A DNA stretch of 64,000 nucleotides from Schizochytrium sp. CCTCC M209059. Its lineage: Eukaryota > Sar > Bigyra > Thraustochytrida > Thraustochytriidae. The notes below the pieces were generated by a model, which ran no database searches, was not told the origin of the DNA, and worked only from the letters and a program-made list of their open reading frames with translations. Location: assembly GCA_000818945.1 (NCBI GenBank), contig KN805379.1, positions 264,391-328,390 on the forward strand, read 5' to 3'. A program made the position numbers and the translations under genes. Positions 9,571-22,200 of this stretch are shown here, piece after piece (the stretch's first letter is position 1; each line of letters opens with the position of its first letter).

Positions 9571-10318
9571 GTTGCTGATTTGCTTCGGCTTCGCGCAGCA
9601 GCAGCAGGCAGCGAGAGCTCAGGAGAACTTATGAGCTCGCGGAGAACCGGAGCGCGCTGGAATCAAGGATAGGTACCCCCCCCGAGGGTGGTGGGGGATC
9701 GACCACGCACATGGTGCGTCGTCGCGTGCGTTGATGGCGTGCGCGGCGAAAGGGCGTGGCTCTGGCACGGTCGCTCCGTAGCCTCGCCGTCCAGGCGGGA
9801 ATATTGCAAGTCTGATGCCAGGACGAGACTTGTCTGGCACGCGCTAGGCCTATTGGTATCTTGAAAAACAACAAAACGAAAAAACAATAAACATGAAAAA
9901 GGGTACCTACGGGTACCTACTACAGGAGGCCTATACACAAGGATACGTTTCGCTTGGCAGCGTGGGCCTGCTTCTTGAGCGTCGGCTGCGCCGCGCGCCC
10001 GTCCACGCCGTCATCGTGCGCAACATCTTCTGCTTGCCTGCCTCCATTGTGTGCGTCCCTCTCGCCGCCGCTCTCCCGCCCCGCCTGCTGCCGCTGCCGC
10101 TCGAAGTCGGTTCGATGGTCGTATACGAAGGTCACTCTTGCGATGCAGATGAGTGCAGATCACGGTCACGAAGAGCGAGCGACAGCAAGAGCGACCACAA
10201 GAGCGCGCCGACGCCATTTGTTGCGTCTACCCTGCTACAAGATGACAACAAGAAGGGGAGCAGCCACGAGACGTGACAAGTCCGCGGGGCAGGGGATTTC
10301 GGGTTGAGCCTGACGAAG
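9571..10318. other. spacer between divergent TPR gene and MDR pseudogene
   Basis: No gene is supported. It contains a TAGGCCTA palindrome at 9845-9852, about 275 bp upstream of 9570, and a GGTACCTAC direct repeat at about 9902-9922. Overlapping open frames on both strands are low-complexity and unconvincing. Confidence 0.5.
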
Positions 10319-11517
10319 ATGAAGGGCGTTGCGCTAAGGCCAGGACGCGGCGCGTGTGTCGAGCACGACCTCGACGCGCCACGCTTGCCGGAGGACGACG
10401 ACAACGCTTGGGCGCTCGTACGCGTGCTGCGCGCGCAGGAATTTGTGGGATGGGTCTCGAAATGCTCGAAGGGTACAAAGGCGAATCCGAGGGTGTCTTT
10501 GGCCACGAGTTCGTGGGCGAGGTGATCAAGATCAATCCGGGCAAAGAAGGATAGATTGCTGGCGGAGACGGTGGCAAGATTACCGTCGGGGATCGCGTCG
10601 TGGGCGAAATCAACCTGCCGTGCGGCAAGTGCGCGATCTGCATTCGAGCTGCGCAAGCCACGGCCGCAGGCGTCTCAGCTAGTGACCAAGTTGTTGTGGC
10701 CGCAAGGAACCATTGTCCGCATCGCAAGTGCCTAGGCATTGTTGGCCACGGTGGCGTTTTTGCAGAGCAGCTGACGCTACCCGTTGCGAATCTTTTTCGC
10801 GTGGATGACAGCATTCCGGATGAGCTCGCGTGCTTTGCCGAGCCTCTGGCAGCCAGCTGTCGCGTTGCGGAACAGCTCGCGCCCGACGTGGCGGCCTTTG
10901 GCAAGGAGGACGCGTCTGGCGCACTCGATGGGGTGGGCGTGAATATCGCTGTCATTGGCGATGGTCGACTCGGCCTCCTGGTCGTGGCGGCGCCCCTGGA
11001 ACAACTCGCCAAGGGGACAGTGACCATCTTTGGACGCCACGAGACCAAGATGAGCATTTTGTCATCGCAAACGTGGTCGGGCGCACGTCTGCAAGTCGTA
11101 CAAAGCACTCCGGAGGCGATCACCTCGAACGCTTCCTCGTTTGACGTCTGCGTGGAGGCAACAGCAAGCCCTGGCGGCTTTGCGGCGGCCGTGCAACTGA
11201 CGCGCCCTTTGGGCACGGTCGTGCTCAAGTCCACGTGTTCTGCAAGCAAAATGGATCCTGCGGGTCTCGAGGCGACGCTTGCGAGCTCAAATGACGCACG
11301 CTCGTCCGTGGTTGTCAAGGAGCTTCGTGTTCTCGGGAGCCGCTGCGGGCCCTTTGCTCCTGCACTGCGGCTTTTGCGCGAGAGTACGCCTCTTCACGCC
11401 GTGCTCTCGCGTATGGTAGACCATGTGCTCTGTCTTGATGACTTTCACGATGTGCTGACGAAGGCCAAGGCTCGAGGCGCTCTAAAGGTCCAGCTTCTGC
11501 TGCATCATGAAAACTAG
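10319..11517 (+). pseudogene. zinc-dependent MDR-family alcohol dehydrogenase, disrupted
   Basis: Translating in segments gives a full-length medium-chain dehydrogenase/reductase. The N-terminal frame from ATG 10319 (MKGVALRPGRGACVEHDL) runs to about 10433. The homologous reading then continues in the next frame (GICGMGLEMLEGYKGESEGV and FGHEFVGEV), meets an in-frame TAG at 10552-10554, and resumes in the same frame (ITVGDRVVGEINLPCGKCAIC) to a stop at 11515-11517. Downstream motifs include NHCPHRKCLGIVGHGG, IAVIGDGRLGLL (Rossmann) and SRCGPFAPALRLL, typical of the MDR-like zinc dehydrogenase group. The loop between the first structural-zinc Cys residues and NHC carries about 20 extra residues. 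One frameshift, one stop and a distorted metal loop argue for a pseudogene, although recent lesions or sequencing errors remain possible. Confidence 0.82.
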
Positions 11518-11822
11518 CAAGGGAAGAGAGAAAAAGGTGGGTGGCGCCGCTGCTGCTTGCTTTTCGTTCGTGGAGATGACAAGTCATGTTTATCGGGCTA
11601 TTTTGGTGAGGTCTGCCTCCCTTCGCCGTCCTTCCTTTGTGCTTCGCGCATTACCACCCCTTGGCACAAACGCTTTTATGTGATCCTCTGAGACAGAGGC
11701 ACACACGCAGCAGATATGCAGAAATCAGGTGGAGCTGAGCACATGGTCGCGTGGCAAGTGGCGCCCTGTCTCCTCGGCCCTGCTATCCATCCTACGAACT
11801 AGGACGGTATCCCGTATGGAGT

Positions 11823-12060
11823 TTCTGAAGTGCGTTTTTGCACGATCTTTATGTCGAGAGGCGGGGTGCTCGTGGTTTGTGCCCGTATTGGTCATAAGTA
11901 TTTAGACAAGAAATTGAAGTTTGAGCCCGTAGTAGACGTAAAATTGGACAAATTTGTGACAATTGCAGCGTCTTTTACACGGTCGCGTTGCCTATCTGCC
12001 ATAAGGGCCTTTCGTTTATCCGGGACCCAACAAGGACCGTTCACTTGCATGCCACCTATC
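11823..12060. repeat. dispersed repeat, copy 2
   Basis: It shares 31 of 32 bases at 11824-11855 with 5297-5328. After about 115 bp not present in copy 1 it shares the block ACACGGTCGCGTTGCCTATC (11977-11996) and then the GGACCGTTCAC..ACCTATCC segment. The extra block suggests an insertion here or a deletion in copy 1. Confidence 0.7.
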
Positions 12061-12323
12061 CAGCGTGGCCTTGTAAGTTCGACCACAGAACCTGTGTCAC
12101 TCTCAAAAGCGCTCTCAAAAGCGCTCTCACTTCTCTGTCAATCCTAACAGTGACATGAAAAAAGCTGCCACTTGTGGTTGCAGCTGCAGCTGTAGCTGCC
12201 TCTGGAGGACAAGGTCCTCCGAGGAACATGCCTCGCCTCCGTTTGTAGAGCGTGGCCCATGATGAAGTTCAAGTTGGCGTTGACGCATTCTCATCTGGAC
12301 CGTGTTCTTTCTGATCTTTTCAT

Positions 12324-12361
12324 AAATGAATGAATGAATGAATGAATGAATGAATGAATAA
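12324..12361. repeat. (GAAT)n tetranucleotide microsatellite
   Basis: About nine tandem AATG units are directly visible. A related array occurs at 44971-44994. Confidence 0.95.
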
Positions 12362-12789
12362 ATAATCATCACGGGTAGGCCTGGTTTCCTCTGGCTGCTT
12401 GGTCGCTGTCCAGACGTTGGCGGTCGGCCTCATCCGTCCATGACCTCGCCTTCGACCTGCACGCGCGCTCTCAGAATAGGTCTCGGAGACGGCCGACGCA
12501 GCGCTCTTCCCCTTCATCACGGCCCGAGTTCGACGTGAGAGCGCACGCCACTGCAAGTGCGACTGTGACTGCGACTGTGACCACTGCAACACCGACACCG
12601 ACACTGACATTGACAGCAAGAGCGAGAGCAACTGCGAGAGTTCCTCGTCCGCACGCTCTTGTCAGCTCCGGCGAGCCCAAGCACGCACAAGCTGCAGCAC
12701 GTGGTGCAGCGTGGCGTGTGACACGATACGTCGAGGTTCCGGGGACGTGCGCTGGATAACCTGGTTTAGATAGAGAGGAGCCTTACTTC

Positions 12790-12797
12790 TAGGCCTA
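12790..12797. promoter_or_regulatory. TAGGCCTA palindrome (candidate promoter element)
   Basis: It lies in a perfect 10-base palindrome CTAGGCCTAG about 220 bp upstream of the ATG at 13015. The same octamer sits upstream of four other genes in the window. Function is inferred from recurrence only. Confidence 0.35.
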
Positions 12798-13014
12798 GTA
12801 GCGTGGCTAGGAGGAGCACGAGGGACGCGAATCCTTGTTGCAAATCTTGCGCCAGCAGAACCGCAACGCAGCGCAGGCGAGACGACGAGCGACGCGAGGA
12901 GCGAGGCCAGTGGAGGCGAGACGCGAGGAAGGAGACGGAGAAGAAGGATCACCGCGACAGCCAGCGACAGCAGACCCGGGCTGGCGAGAGCACGCGAAGG
13001 GGAAAAGAAGCAAG

Positions 13015-15843
13015 ATGCAGCGACAAGGGCGTGGGCCCGGGATGCCGTCAGAGCCGCCGATCTTCGAGATTCACCTGCGCAAGGCGCTGGAGCGAGCCGA
13101 GCTCGTGCTAGCCAAGAACAAGGTCCCCGTGCTGGCCAAAGATGCGCCGCACGGCTACGACGATAAGTTCCTCATCGTTGAACATGCCATGAACAATGGC
13201 ATCAAAGCCATCATGACAGCGTTCTCCGCGCTGGGTCTGGCCGAGGATGGATGGAAGAAAGCCCGCGCCTGGGTCGCCGATGGCAAGGCCGCCAGCCTCC
13301 GTCTTGAAGCCTCGCGCAAGTGCAAATTCCTCCGCAGCAACGTGCGCAAGGAGGACTCCGAAAAGGAGCACGTGACCAAGTTTATGGGCATGACAAGTAC
13401 AAGCAAGACGGTCAAGAGCACTATCGAGCACTCGTGGGAGATCCAGCATGCCTTCCGAATCGTGCTTTTCACAGGATCGAACCCTGATGTTGACAACAGC
13501 TTTGTCCTTGCGGAGCGCTCGGGCAAGACGGAGGTCAAGACGACTGGCAGCGAAAAGATTGCCCCAGAGCCGGAGACCCATGCTTTTCCCGAGCAAAGCG
13601 TCAACATTACGCCGCTCCTGGCCGTCCTCGACAAGAACAACGCCCCCTGTTTTGCCATTGATCGCACCAAGGACACCTGCTTTACGCCTCGTCGCAATCA
13701 AGATGTTGACACCATCTTGGCCGGCCTCGAGTGCCTCGTGATCTGGTGCAACTCGATCATTCGGCACTTTGAATCTATCTTCGATTATGTCGACGACCTC
13801 AACCGCTCGAGCTTCAACGGCGCCAAAGATCTCTTTGTCCCTGTACTTCCAGCACTGCAGGAAAAACAAGACGATGCGTACGGCGCGATCGATGAGGAGT
13901 CCGCACAAGCACTGCAAAAAGAGCACCAAGTGGACATTGACAAGTGGCTCGACAAGATCCGCGCGCTCTTGCCCCAACCCGAAGGTGGGGCCGCCGCCGG
14001 CCTCGGCACCACGCTCGAGGCGTCTGTCTGCAAGCTCATGCGTCACATTGTCTTCATCTACACGGCGATGGCCAAGTCTTGCGACTACGCGGAGCGCATG
14101 CTTCGTGATCAGCTCGTCGAGGCCATCGGTAAAGAGGTCACCGCAGATGACATGGCCGAGTACATGCGCTACCACTACCGGCGCCTTTTCTCGGAGACAA
14201 TCTTCCAACCCTTTAGTTTTGACGTCAAACGTCCAGGCTTTGCTCCCGAGGGCTCCCTGTCGATCGAGAGACCTGGGCGCTCCGAGGCCGCAGAAATTGC
14301 GACCTGTGTGCAAGCACGGCTGCCGAATGATGCGGAGCGGCCAGCGATCCCCATGCGCTTCAAGCTCGGAGGCGCCACCTCGGTCGAGATACAGGGTACT
14401 CAGTATTGCCATGGATACATGGCTCACAGCTTTAGCGGCGGCGGCGGCTCGCAACAGACGCTGAATCTGGTCGCGAGGACGCGCCAGTTCAGCAGTTTTG
14501 TACTAATGGTGGGCAAAATTGCTGCAAAGGACGAATTTGCGCCCGAGCACGCGATCGTGCTGCGCAACAAGGACTGTGCGATCGTGCCCTTACTCTTGGA
14601 GCCCTTGCCGTCGGCCAAGGCTTTTCGTGACGCAATTGAGAGCTTATCGCCAGAGCAACAAGCGTTCGCCAAGGCGATGCGCAGTATGCAGCTCGCCAGC
14701 ACACTGTTTGGCGTAGCAGTGGTGGAGATCAAGCCCCAGCTGGAGGTTCTTCTTAAGCTTGATGGCGGATCACTGACCAAAGAAATTGCGCTTACGCAGG
14801 ATCTCATGCGCCTGTTCATTGAATTCCAGGTCCCTTGTGATCTGGTGACGTACGACGGTCCAGAGGCCGCAAGTCCTACGGAAAAGGTGCAAGTGGTGAA
14901 GGGCCACGTCAAGTCTTTGATGGATATGATGGAAAGCGAACGCAAGGCCAAGGTCGCCGAGGAAAAAGACCGCGCCAAGGACTTGATGTATCAACGCGAG
15001 GAATATATGATGGAATGCGGCAACAACGACGATGCGGGTAGTGTGGATTCTAGCGATTTCACTTTTTCTGTACAAGCTGGACGCCCGATTGTTGGGGCGG
15101 TGGCCCCTCGAGGTACGTCCAAGCGCGGTGCACGACGAGGAGGGCGTCCGTCGCACGTTCAAAGGGCAATGGCATCTCGTAGGAGTGCGGCAGCGTCGGC
15201 TCCTATGTCGGCTGAGTCTATTTCCCCCGCATATCTAAACATGCAATCTGCCATGCCGCCTCCTGCCCCAGATCAACCATCGGAAAAGCAACAGCCACCT
15301 CCCAAGCGTCAAAAAACAGAAGGATTGAATATGGGAAGAAGTGCGGCAGGCGAGCTTGACTACACCAGCATCCCTGCGCAAATGGACGCCACCTTTGAAG
15401 CTCTCGACCCGGAAGGTGCTCTGCGCTCCACGAAAATCTCCACCACGGGATCCATCCGGCTCCAGACGTACGACTCTCCGTGGATGTCTCGCGACAAGAC
15501 AGAAACAATAGTGCGCGGGGATGAGCTTCGTGAGCATCGTAACAAAGCGATGGATCTTCTCGATGCGCTCTCGCGCTCTGGTGAGCTTCCCCTTGTGCAA
15601 ACGCAGCTTCATATTGTAATTGCAACGACGCATTGCTTTGACCAGAGCATCATGCGCACCATCATCGAGAAGAATATGAATCCAATTGAGCGTGTGGAGC
15701 GGTCCTCACTGCTTGTGGCGTCGACCATTACAGGCAAATCTGTGCCGGACCTCCTCGCGCCAGCTCATCACCAACGCATCAAGGACGCGGCTCCGCAAAT
15801 CTATGATATTTCTTCGCGCGCCAAGAATCGTCCGACTGATTGA
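13015..15843 (+). CDS. large orphan protein, probably nuclear
   Basis: The frame gives 942 aa from the ATG at 13015. It stays open upstream to 12835, but that part is Arg/Gln/Glu-rich and looks like 5' UTR; ATG 13042 is another candidate. Roughly residues 10-690 look globular with long charged helices (EIHLRKALERAELVLAKNK, CRHIV-type helices, and LDALSRSGELPLVQTQLHIV near the end). From about residue 690 there is a disordered region with basic clusters (SKRGARRGGRPSHVQR, PPPKRQKTEG) resembling nuclear localisation signals. I recognise no known domain. It is intronless as read and converges on VPS26C. The minus-strand open frame at 13108-14454 is its shadow. Confidence 0.85.
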   Translation: MQRQGRGPGMPSEPPIFEIHLRKALERAELVLAKNKVPVLAKDAPHGYDDKFLIVEHAMNNGIKAIMTAFSALGLAEDGWKKARAWVADGKAASLRLEASRKCKFLRSNVRKEDSEKEHVTKFMGMTSTSKTVKSTIEHSWEIQHAFRIVLFTGSNPDVDNSFVLAERSGKTEVKTTGSEKIAPEPETHAFPEQSVNITPLLAVLDKNNAPCFAIDRTKDTCFTPRRNQDVDTILAGLECLVIWCNSIIRHFESIFDYVDDLNRSSFNGAKDLFVPVLPALQEKQDDAYGAIDEESAQALQKEHQVDIDKWLDKIRALLPQPEGGAAAGLGTTLEASVCKLMRHIVFIYTAMAKSCDYAERMLRDQLVEAIGKEVTADDMAEYMRYHYRRLFSETIFQPFSFDVKRPGFAPEGSLSIERPGRSEAAEIATCVQARLPNDAERPAIPMRFKLGGATSVEIQGTQYCHGYMAHSFSGGGGSQQTLNLVARTRQFSSFVLMVGKIAAKDEFAPEHAIVLRNKDCAIVPLLLEPLPSAKAFRDAIESLSPEQQAFAKAMRSMQLASTLFGVAVVEIKPQLEVLLKLDGGSLTKEIALTQDLMRLFIEFQVPCDLVTYDGPEAASPTEKVQVVKGHVKSLMDMMESERKAKVAEEKDRAKDLMYQREEYMMECGNNDDAGSVDSSDFTFSVQAGRPIVGAVAPRGTSKRGARRGGRPSHVQRAMASRRSAAASAPMSAESISPAYLNMQSAMPPPAPDQPSEKQQPPPKRQKTEGLNMGRSAAGELDYTSIPAQMDATFEALDPEGALRSTKISTTGSIRLQTYDSPWMSRDKTETIVRGDELREHRNKAMDLLDALSRSGELPLVQTQLHIVIATTHCFDQSIMRTIIEKNMNPIERVERSSLLVASTITGKSVPDLLAPAHHQRIKDAAPQIYDISSRAKNRPTD

Positions 15844-16238
15844 CGAAGGGCGAGCACAACGCATCCATGTGTACTCTTGACGAAAGAATTGCAGTTGATG
15901 CTTAAAAACTAGGATAAAATAAAGTTAAAGGCGTAACAGAAGTACCGAAGTATTCTTCTAGTGTCTTAACAGCGAAAGCTTGCTTCCATGGTCGCCGCCA
16001 TGCTGCAATCTCGTCAACCAGAAACACGAAAACTAGGTGACCTTGGCGTTTGCAGCTTTAATTCACGCACTCACAAGCTGAGCGTGAGGCAAGACCTTTA
16101 TTTATCCTGCGGCCATACAAACATCTTGCGATGTTGCTGTCCACGTCACACCTCGCAGACAAGAAAACGTTTTCCAAACTTTAATATATTATAGTACAAA
16201 CCACTTGTTCTTGTTCTACGCATCAAAGATTCGGGCTT
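15844..16238. other. convergent 3' spacer
   Basis: AT-rich spacer between the orphan gene and VPS26C stops with AATAAA-like motifs (GGATAAAATAAAG at about 15911). No gene is visible. Confidence 0.6.
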
Positions 16239-17336
16239 TCAAAGACTGGGACGATAGAGCTGCAGCGGAAAACTCTCTGTGATGATTGTATTATCTCCAA
16301 GCGTGACCAGAAGATTGATCTCAAAGTCCACACGAAACTGCCGTGCCCGCATCGAAGCACACGTAAATAATTTCGGGAACGGCATATGGATAGGAATGGC
16401 CATTTCGCGACAGACGTCTCCCGAAGCGATTTGCAGGCTCTGTATCTCGGTGGCTTCCTTGGCAATCCCTTCAGCGTACTCGATGGACTCGACGCGAACG
16501 AGCTGCAAATCGATCGATTGTATTGGCATCTCCGACACGTCTACCTGAACCTCGCCGGACAATGGACAAGTGAGCGGGCATCGCAAACGATCAAGGTGAC
16601 CAAGAACGGCAAACCGCGGGATTCGGCTGCGCTCCGCATCATCGACATTTTCCAGCGAGGCCGGCGTGATCTCAAATCGAACCATTGGTTCCACGCTTCG
16701 TTCTGAAGGCGATCTGGCTGTTGACACGTTTTCGGTGCTCGTGCTGCGATCGGAGCCGCTCGGATTTTGAGAAGCACGAGAAGCGCGAACCTCCTCACCC
16801 TCACCGGCCCCAGGAATTTCTACAATGAGCTCCTGCTCATGCGAAAGCGTCGATGACAAGAGACCTCGCGGTGCCTCGACCCTCAGCACGTAGGCAGTAG
16901 TGATGTAGACGCCATGGTAAGTCTCTTGAAGTCCAGGCTTCGAATCGAGCACAAAGCTGAAGGGAATGCTCGTTTCACCAGCTTGCACGCGCTTGTTTCG
17001 CGCCAGGATCATCTCCTTTACCATGAAAACCTGCGGCTGGATCGAGCTGTAAAATGCTTCCAGCAGACCCACGTTTCGCGCGTTGAGGTGCAAACGGCTC
17101 GCCCCCTCGAGCACGAGCCGCACGCTGTTCACGTTCATCGACGCATGGTGCGTCCTTACAACGACATCGCCTTCGACGCGATCTCCCGGCGCAAAAGGCC
17201 GCTCGCCTCGACGAAGGCGGATATCTATCGACGATGATGAAGCCCTCGCCGTCGCCGCCGTCGAAGACGACGCCGAGGAAACCACCGAGGAGGGCGACGC
17301 CGGGGACGAGGCGTACGAGCTTGTCTCCATCGTCAC
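16239..17336 (-). CDS. VPS26C: VPS26C (DSCR3), arrestin-fold subunit of the retriever complex
   Basis: The 365-aa protein matches the VPS26C/DSCR3 pattern throughout: an N-terminal arrestin lobe (RGERPFAPGDRVEGDVVVR, VGLLEAFYSSIQP, LQETYHGVYITTAYVLRVEAP) and a C-terminal lobe (CPLTCPLSGEVQVDV, AEGIAKEATEIQSLQIASGD followed by VCREMAIPIHMPFPKLFTC, and INLLVTLGDNTIITESFPLQ). In animals VPS26C pairs with VPS35L and VPS29 in retriever, which recycles endosomal cargo together with the CCC complex. Compared with the roughly 300-residue human protein it has an extra Ser/Ala-rich, probably disordered N-terminal segment of about 36 residues and a Ser/Thr-rich insertion between the lobes (about 180-215). 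The start ATG at 17336 is the first in frame. Confidence 0.93.
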   Translation of the reverse strand: MTMETSSYASSPASPSSVVSSASSSTAATARASSSSIDIRLRRGERPFAPGDRVEGDVVVRTHHASMNVNSVRLVLEGASRLHLNARNVGLLEAFYSSIQPQVFMVKEMILARNKRVQAGETSIPFSFVLDSKPGLQETYHGVYITTAYVLRVEAPRGLLSSTLSHEQELIVEIPGAGEGEEVRASRASQNPSGSDRSTSTENVSTARSPSERSVEPMVRFEITPASLENVDDAERSRIPRFAVLGHLDRLRCPLTCPLSGEVQVDVSEMPIQSIDLQLVRVESIEYAEGIAKEATEIQSLQIASGDVCREMAIPIHMPFPKLFTCASMRARQFRVDFEINLLVTLGDNTIITESFPLQLYRPSL

Positions 17337-19258
<1,922 letters not shown>

Positions 19259-22200
19259 ATGGAGGCGACTTTTGAGGAGGAGTTCAAGCCGCGGTACCAG
19301 CGCAATAACAAACGCAGCGGGCAGAAGAACATCCGCTGCTTCCCTTCGTGCACGCCTCGTGCTCACTCCTCGAGCGGATTCTGCGGGCAGCAGGTGACCG
19401 TGGCCGTGACGAACCTGCCGNNNNNNNNNNNNNNNNNNNNNNNNNNNNNNNNNNNNNNNNNNNNNNNNNNNNNNNNNNNNNNNNNNNNNNNNNNNNNNNN
19501 NNNNNNNNNNNNNNNNNNNNNNNNNNNNNNNNNNNNNNNNNNNNNNNNNNNNNNNNNNNNNNNNNNNNNNNNNNNNNNNNNNNNNNNNNNNNNNNNNNNG
19601 TGACCGTGGCCGTGACGAACCTGCCGACGGAGCCTTCGCCCGGTTGCGTTTTCCGCGCCTGGGGCGAATTCGTGCAATGCGGCGCCGATGTGTCGATGCA
19701 GCCGGGTCAAAAGATGAGCCTGCACGAGGCGGACCTCAAAGAACGCAACCGCGCCAATCCGCTGCGCGATTGGGTCCGAGGCGAAGTCTCCGAGCCTGAA
19801 GCAGGACAAATCACAATCATGGTGAATCGCAGCCTGCTCGGGTGGCATTACGGCTGGGTCTCGAGCAAACACACCTGCGACGCCATGCATTGCTTCAAGG
19901 TGCACCTCTTTGTCCTCGACCAGTCGCAAGAAGAGCTTTCGTACATGGGATCTGTCGAGTCGCCAAGCTTTCAGCTTTTCTCGCGCCGTCGCCAAGCCAT
20001 GATGATGGAGGCGCGCGAAGCCGTCAAACAGGCTGCTATTGAGAAGAAGAAGTCGCGCCCAGAAAAACGTGATACCAAAGCCAGTCTTGGCGATGTGGTC
20101 CTGCCTCCAGCCAAAAAACGGTTGTGTGCTGACACGGCCATGCAAGTCCGCATACAGCGAAATCTTTGCTTGGACCGCTTGGTGCGCCTCATGCTTGTGA
20201 GGAGCGGCTCCGGGACACGGAGCATGTATGACACGGATTACCAAACGGATTCCAAGGGAAAGCGCACCAGTTCATGTGTCAGCTCTGGCAATCCGTCTCC
20301 TGGATCCAGCACAGCAAGTGCTATCCTCAATGACATGATGAAGGCGCCCATCAAGAAACCCCCCACAGCTAGCGCAAAGCAAGCTATCAAGCGCCATGCC
20401 AAAGAAAAGTCGTCCTTTGACAACATCAGCACAGATGCTACAGCCTCTTCGTATCCACGAGAGTTGCCTCTTTCTGGCATTGCCTCCGGACCGGGAGCGC
20501 CCCCTCTGAAGCAGGAGTTCATTTATCGCTCGTCGTTGCCAATGGATACCTCGGGTCCAGAGGATCCTTTTGGCGGAGACTGGCCTGATCTCGACTTTCG
20601 TCCGTTTGGCTCGAGCGGCTCGCCTTTTATCGGAATGGGCGGAGATATTCGCGTCGGCGAGGGTATCGATGATGCAGAGTTTGACAAGCTCATCGAGGAA
20701 GCCCTTCTCGACCCAGAAATCGTGGGAGGCACCAACGGGGAAGAAGAGACCAAGTCGCGTTCTCGCTCCGGGTCTCCGGCGCCAATGTTTGACTCGGTTC
20801 CAGCGCCAAGTGGAAACGCTGGACCCCCGCCCCCGCCCATGTCTCTGCCGCCACAGTCACCCCAGGTGTCGAGAGGCCCAGCTCTCCGCACGCGCCGAGC
20901 GGCCAAGCACTCGGCCGGCGCTGACGGTAATGGAGTTTCCGCGCAGGCGTCGACAGCAAGCTCTTGGCGCCCCCTTGACTTTTCATCGTCCTCGTCCTCG
21001 TCGTCCTCGTCGTCCTCTTCATTTTGTTCAGGTACGCCTACGCAGGACTCTCCTCGAGATATTGAGACGGCCCAGGCGGAGTGGGACTCGGGGTGCATTT
21101 TCACGCGAAAACTCGACTACATCGTTCGCACACACGGGTCCGAAAAGACAAAGGCCAATGCCGATAAGATTGTTGAGGTCCTGCGTAAACTTCCAGATCG
21201 CCTCGTTTCGGTGAGCACGAACAGGCCCGACTTTCTTGCCTTTTTTGCCCGCTGGAAGTCTCCCGAGGGTATTCAGATGCTGCGCGAGCAGTTTGCGCAA
21301 GGCGAGGGCGGCCCTTCATCGTCGGGGCATGTCGCATCTTTCGTGCGCGACGAGGAGCTAGCGAACCATGCAGATCTGAGCGAGAGCACCTCCATCAGCC
21401 CCATGCGCTCCGTGTACGCGGAGATGCGTCTCATCTACCGTCGCGTCGTTCTTGATGCGCTCACAAGTCTGGGCGGGGATCCTGATGATTTTGTTGAAAC
21501 GATGGACCTATGCGCCCGCTACGGGCTGTTGTTTGTCGACCCGTACTACCCACCTTCCAAGCGCGTGGCTGCTATGACGCACTTGGAGCTGTACAACTCC
21601 TTGGATAGGTTCCGTGAGCAGGATTTTGGTAGCTGCTCTGGCGAGTTCCGCAATGAAGCGCAGCGCACGGCGTGGGTGAATGCCTACTGGACTGTGCGTC
21701 GGCGCTCGTTTCGACGACACTTTATCAAGGCTGTGCTGAACGAGGCGGTTGGTTCGAAGCTACCTCCCGAAGGCCGCCCTGTGCCGCCCGAGTTTGACCT
21801 GACTGGCACATGGGTCCAGACTAGCACGCGTGACGATGCCGCAGAGGTGCACGCCTGGGGTCTGCGCGTCGGTGTTGGCGTCGGCAAGCTTTCGGCACGC
21901 CTCTTTGAGCGAATGTGGAAGCGAATTACCTTGCGCATTAATTCGGCCGCCTTGCACCTGCAGGGTGAGCGGGTTCTTCTCGCCAATCCGGCCAAGCTTT
22001 TTCTCTTGGACCGCGTACCGCGCAGCTACACGGTGTCCAATCCGCTGCCCATGGCAACCTTTGCCCTCGAGCGCACATACATTGCTTGGCTCGGATATGA
22101 AGGCTCAAAGGCATATCTGCATCTCATTTTCGGAGGACGAACTCGTAGCACGAGTTTCGAGGAGTATTCAAAGCACGCCAAGCTGGTCAACGACGAGGAA

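Larger units (their letters stand above)
11518..13014. other. spacer with dispersed repeat copy 2 and GAAT microsatellite
   Basis: No gene is supported. It contains the second dispersed-repeat copy (11823-12060), a (GAAT)n array, and the TAGGCCTA palindrome 12790-12797, about 220 bp upstream of the next gene's ATG. Open frames over 12500-12680 encode only Thr/Ala low-complexity sequence. Confidence 0.5.

Noticed and set aside
10227..11318. 363-codon minus-strand frame over the ADH pseudogene
   Set aside because: The opposite strand shows clear MDR dehydrogenase motifs, so this frame is a shadow.
13108..14454. 448-codon minus-strand frame
   Set aside because: Antisense to the 942-aa orphan gene, without recognisable features.
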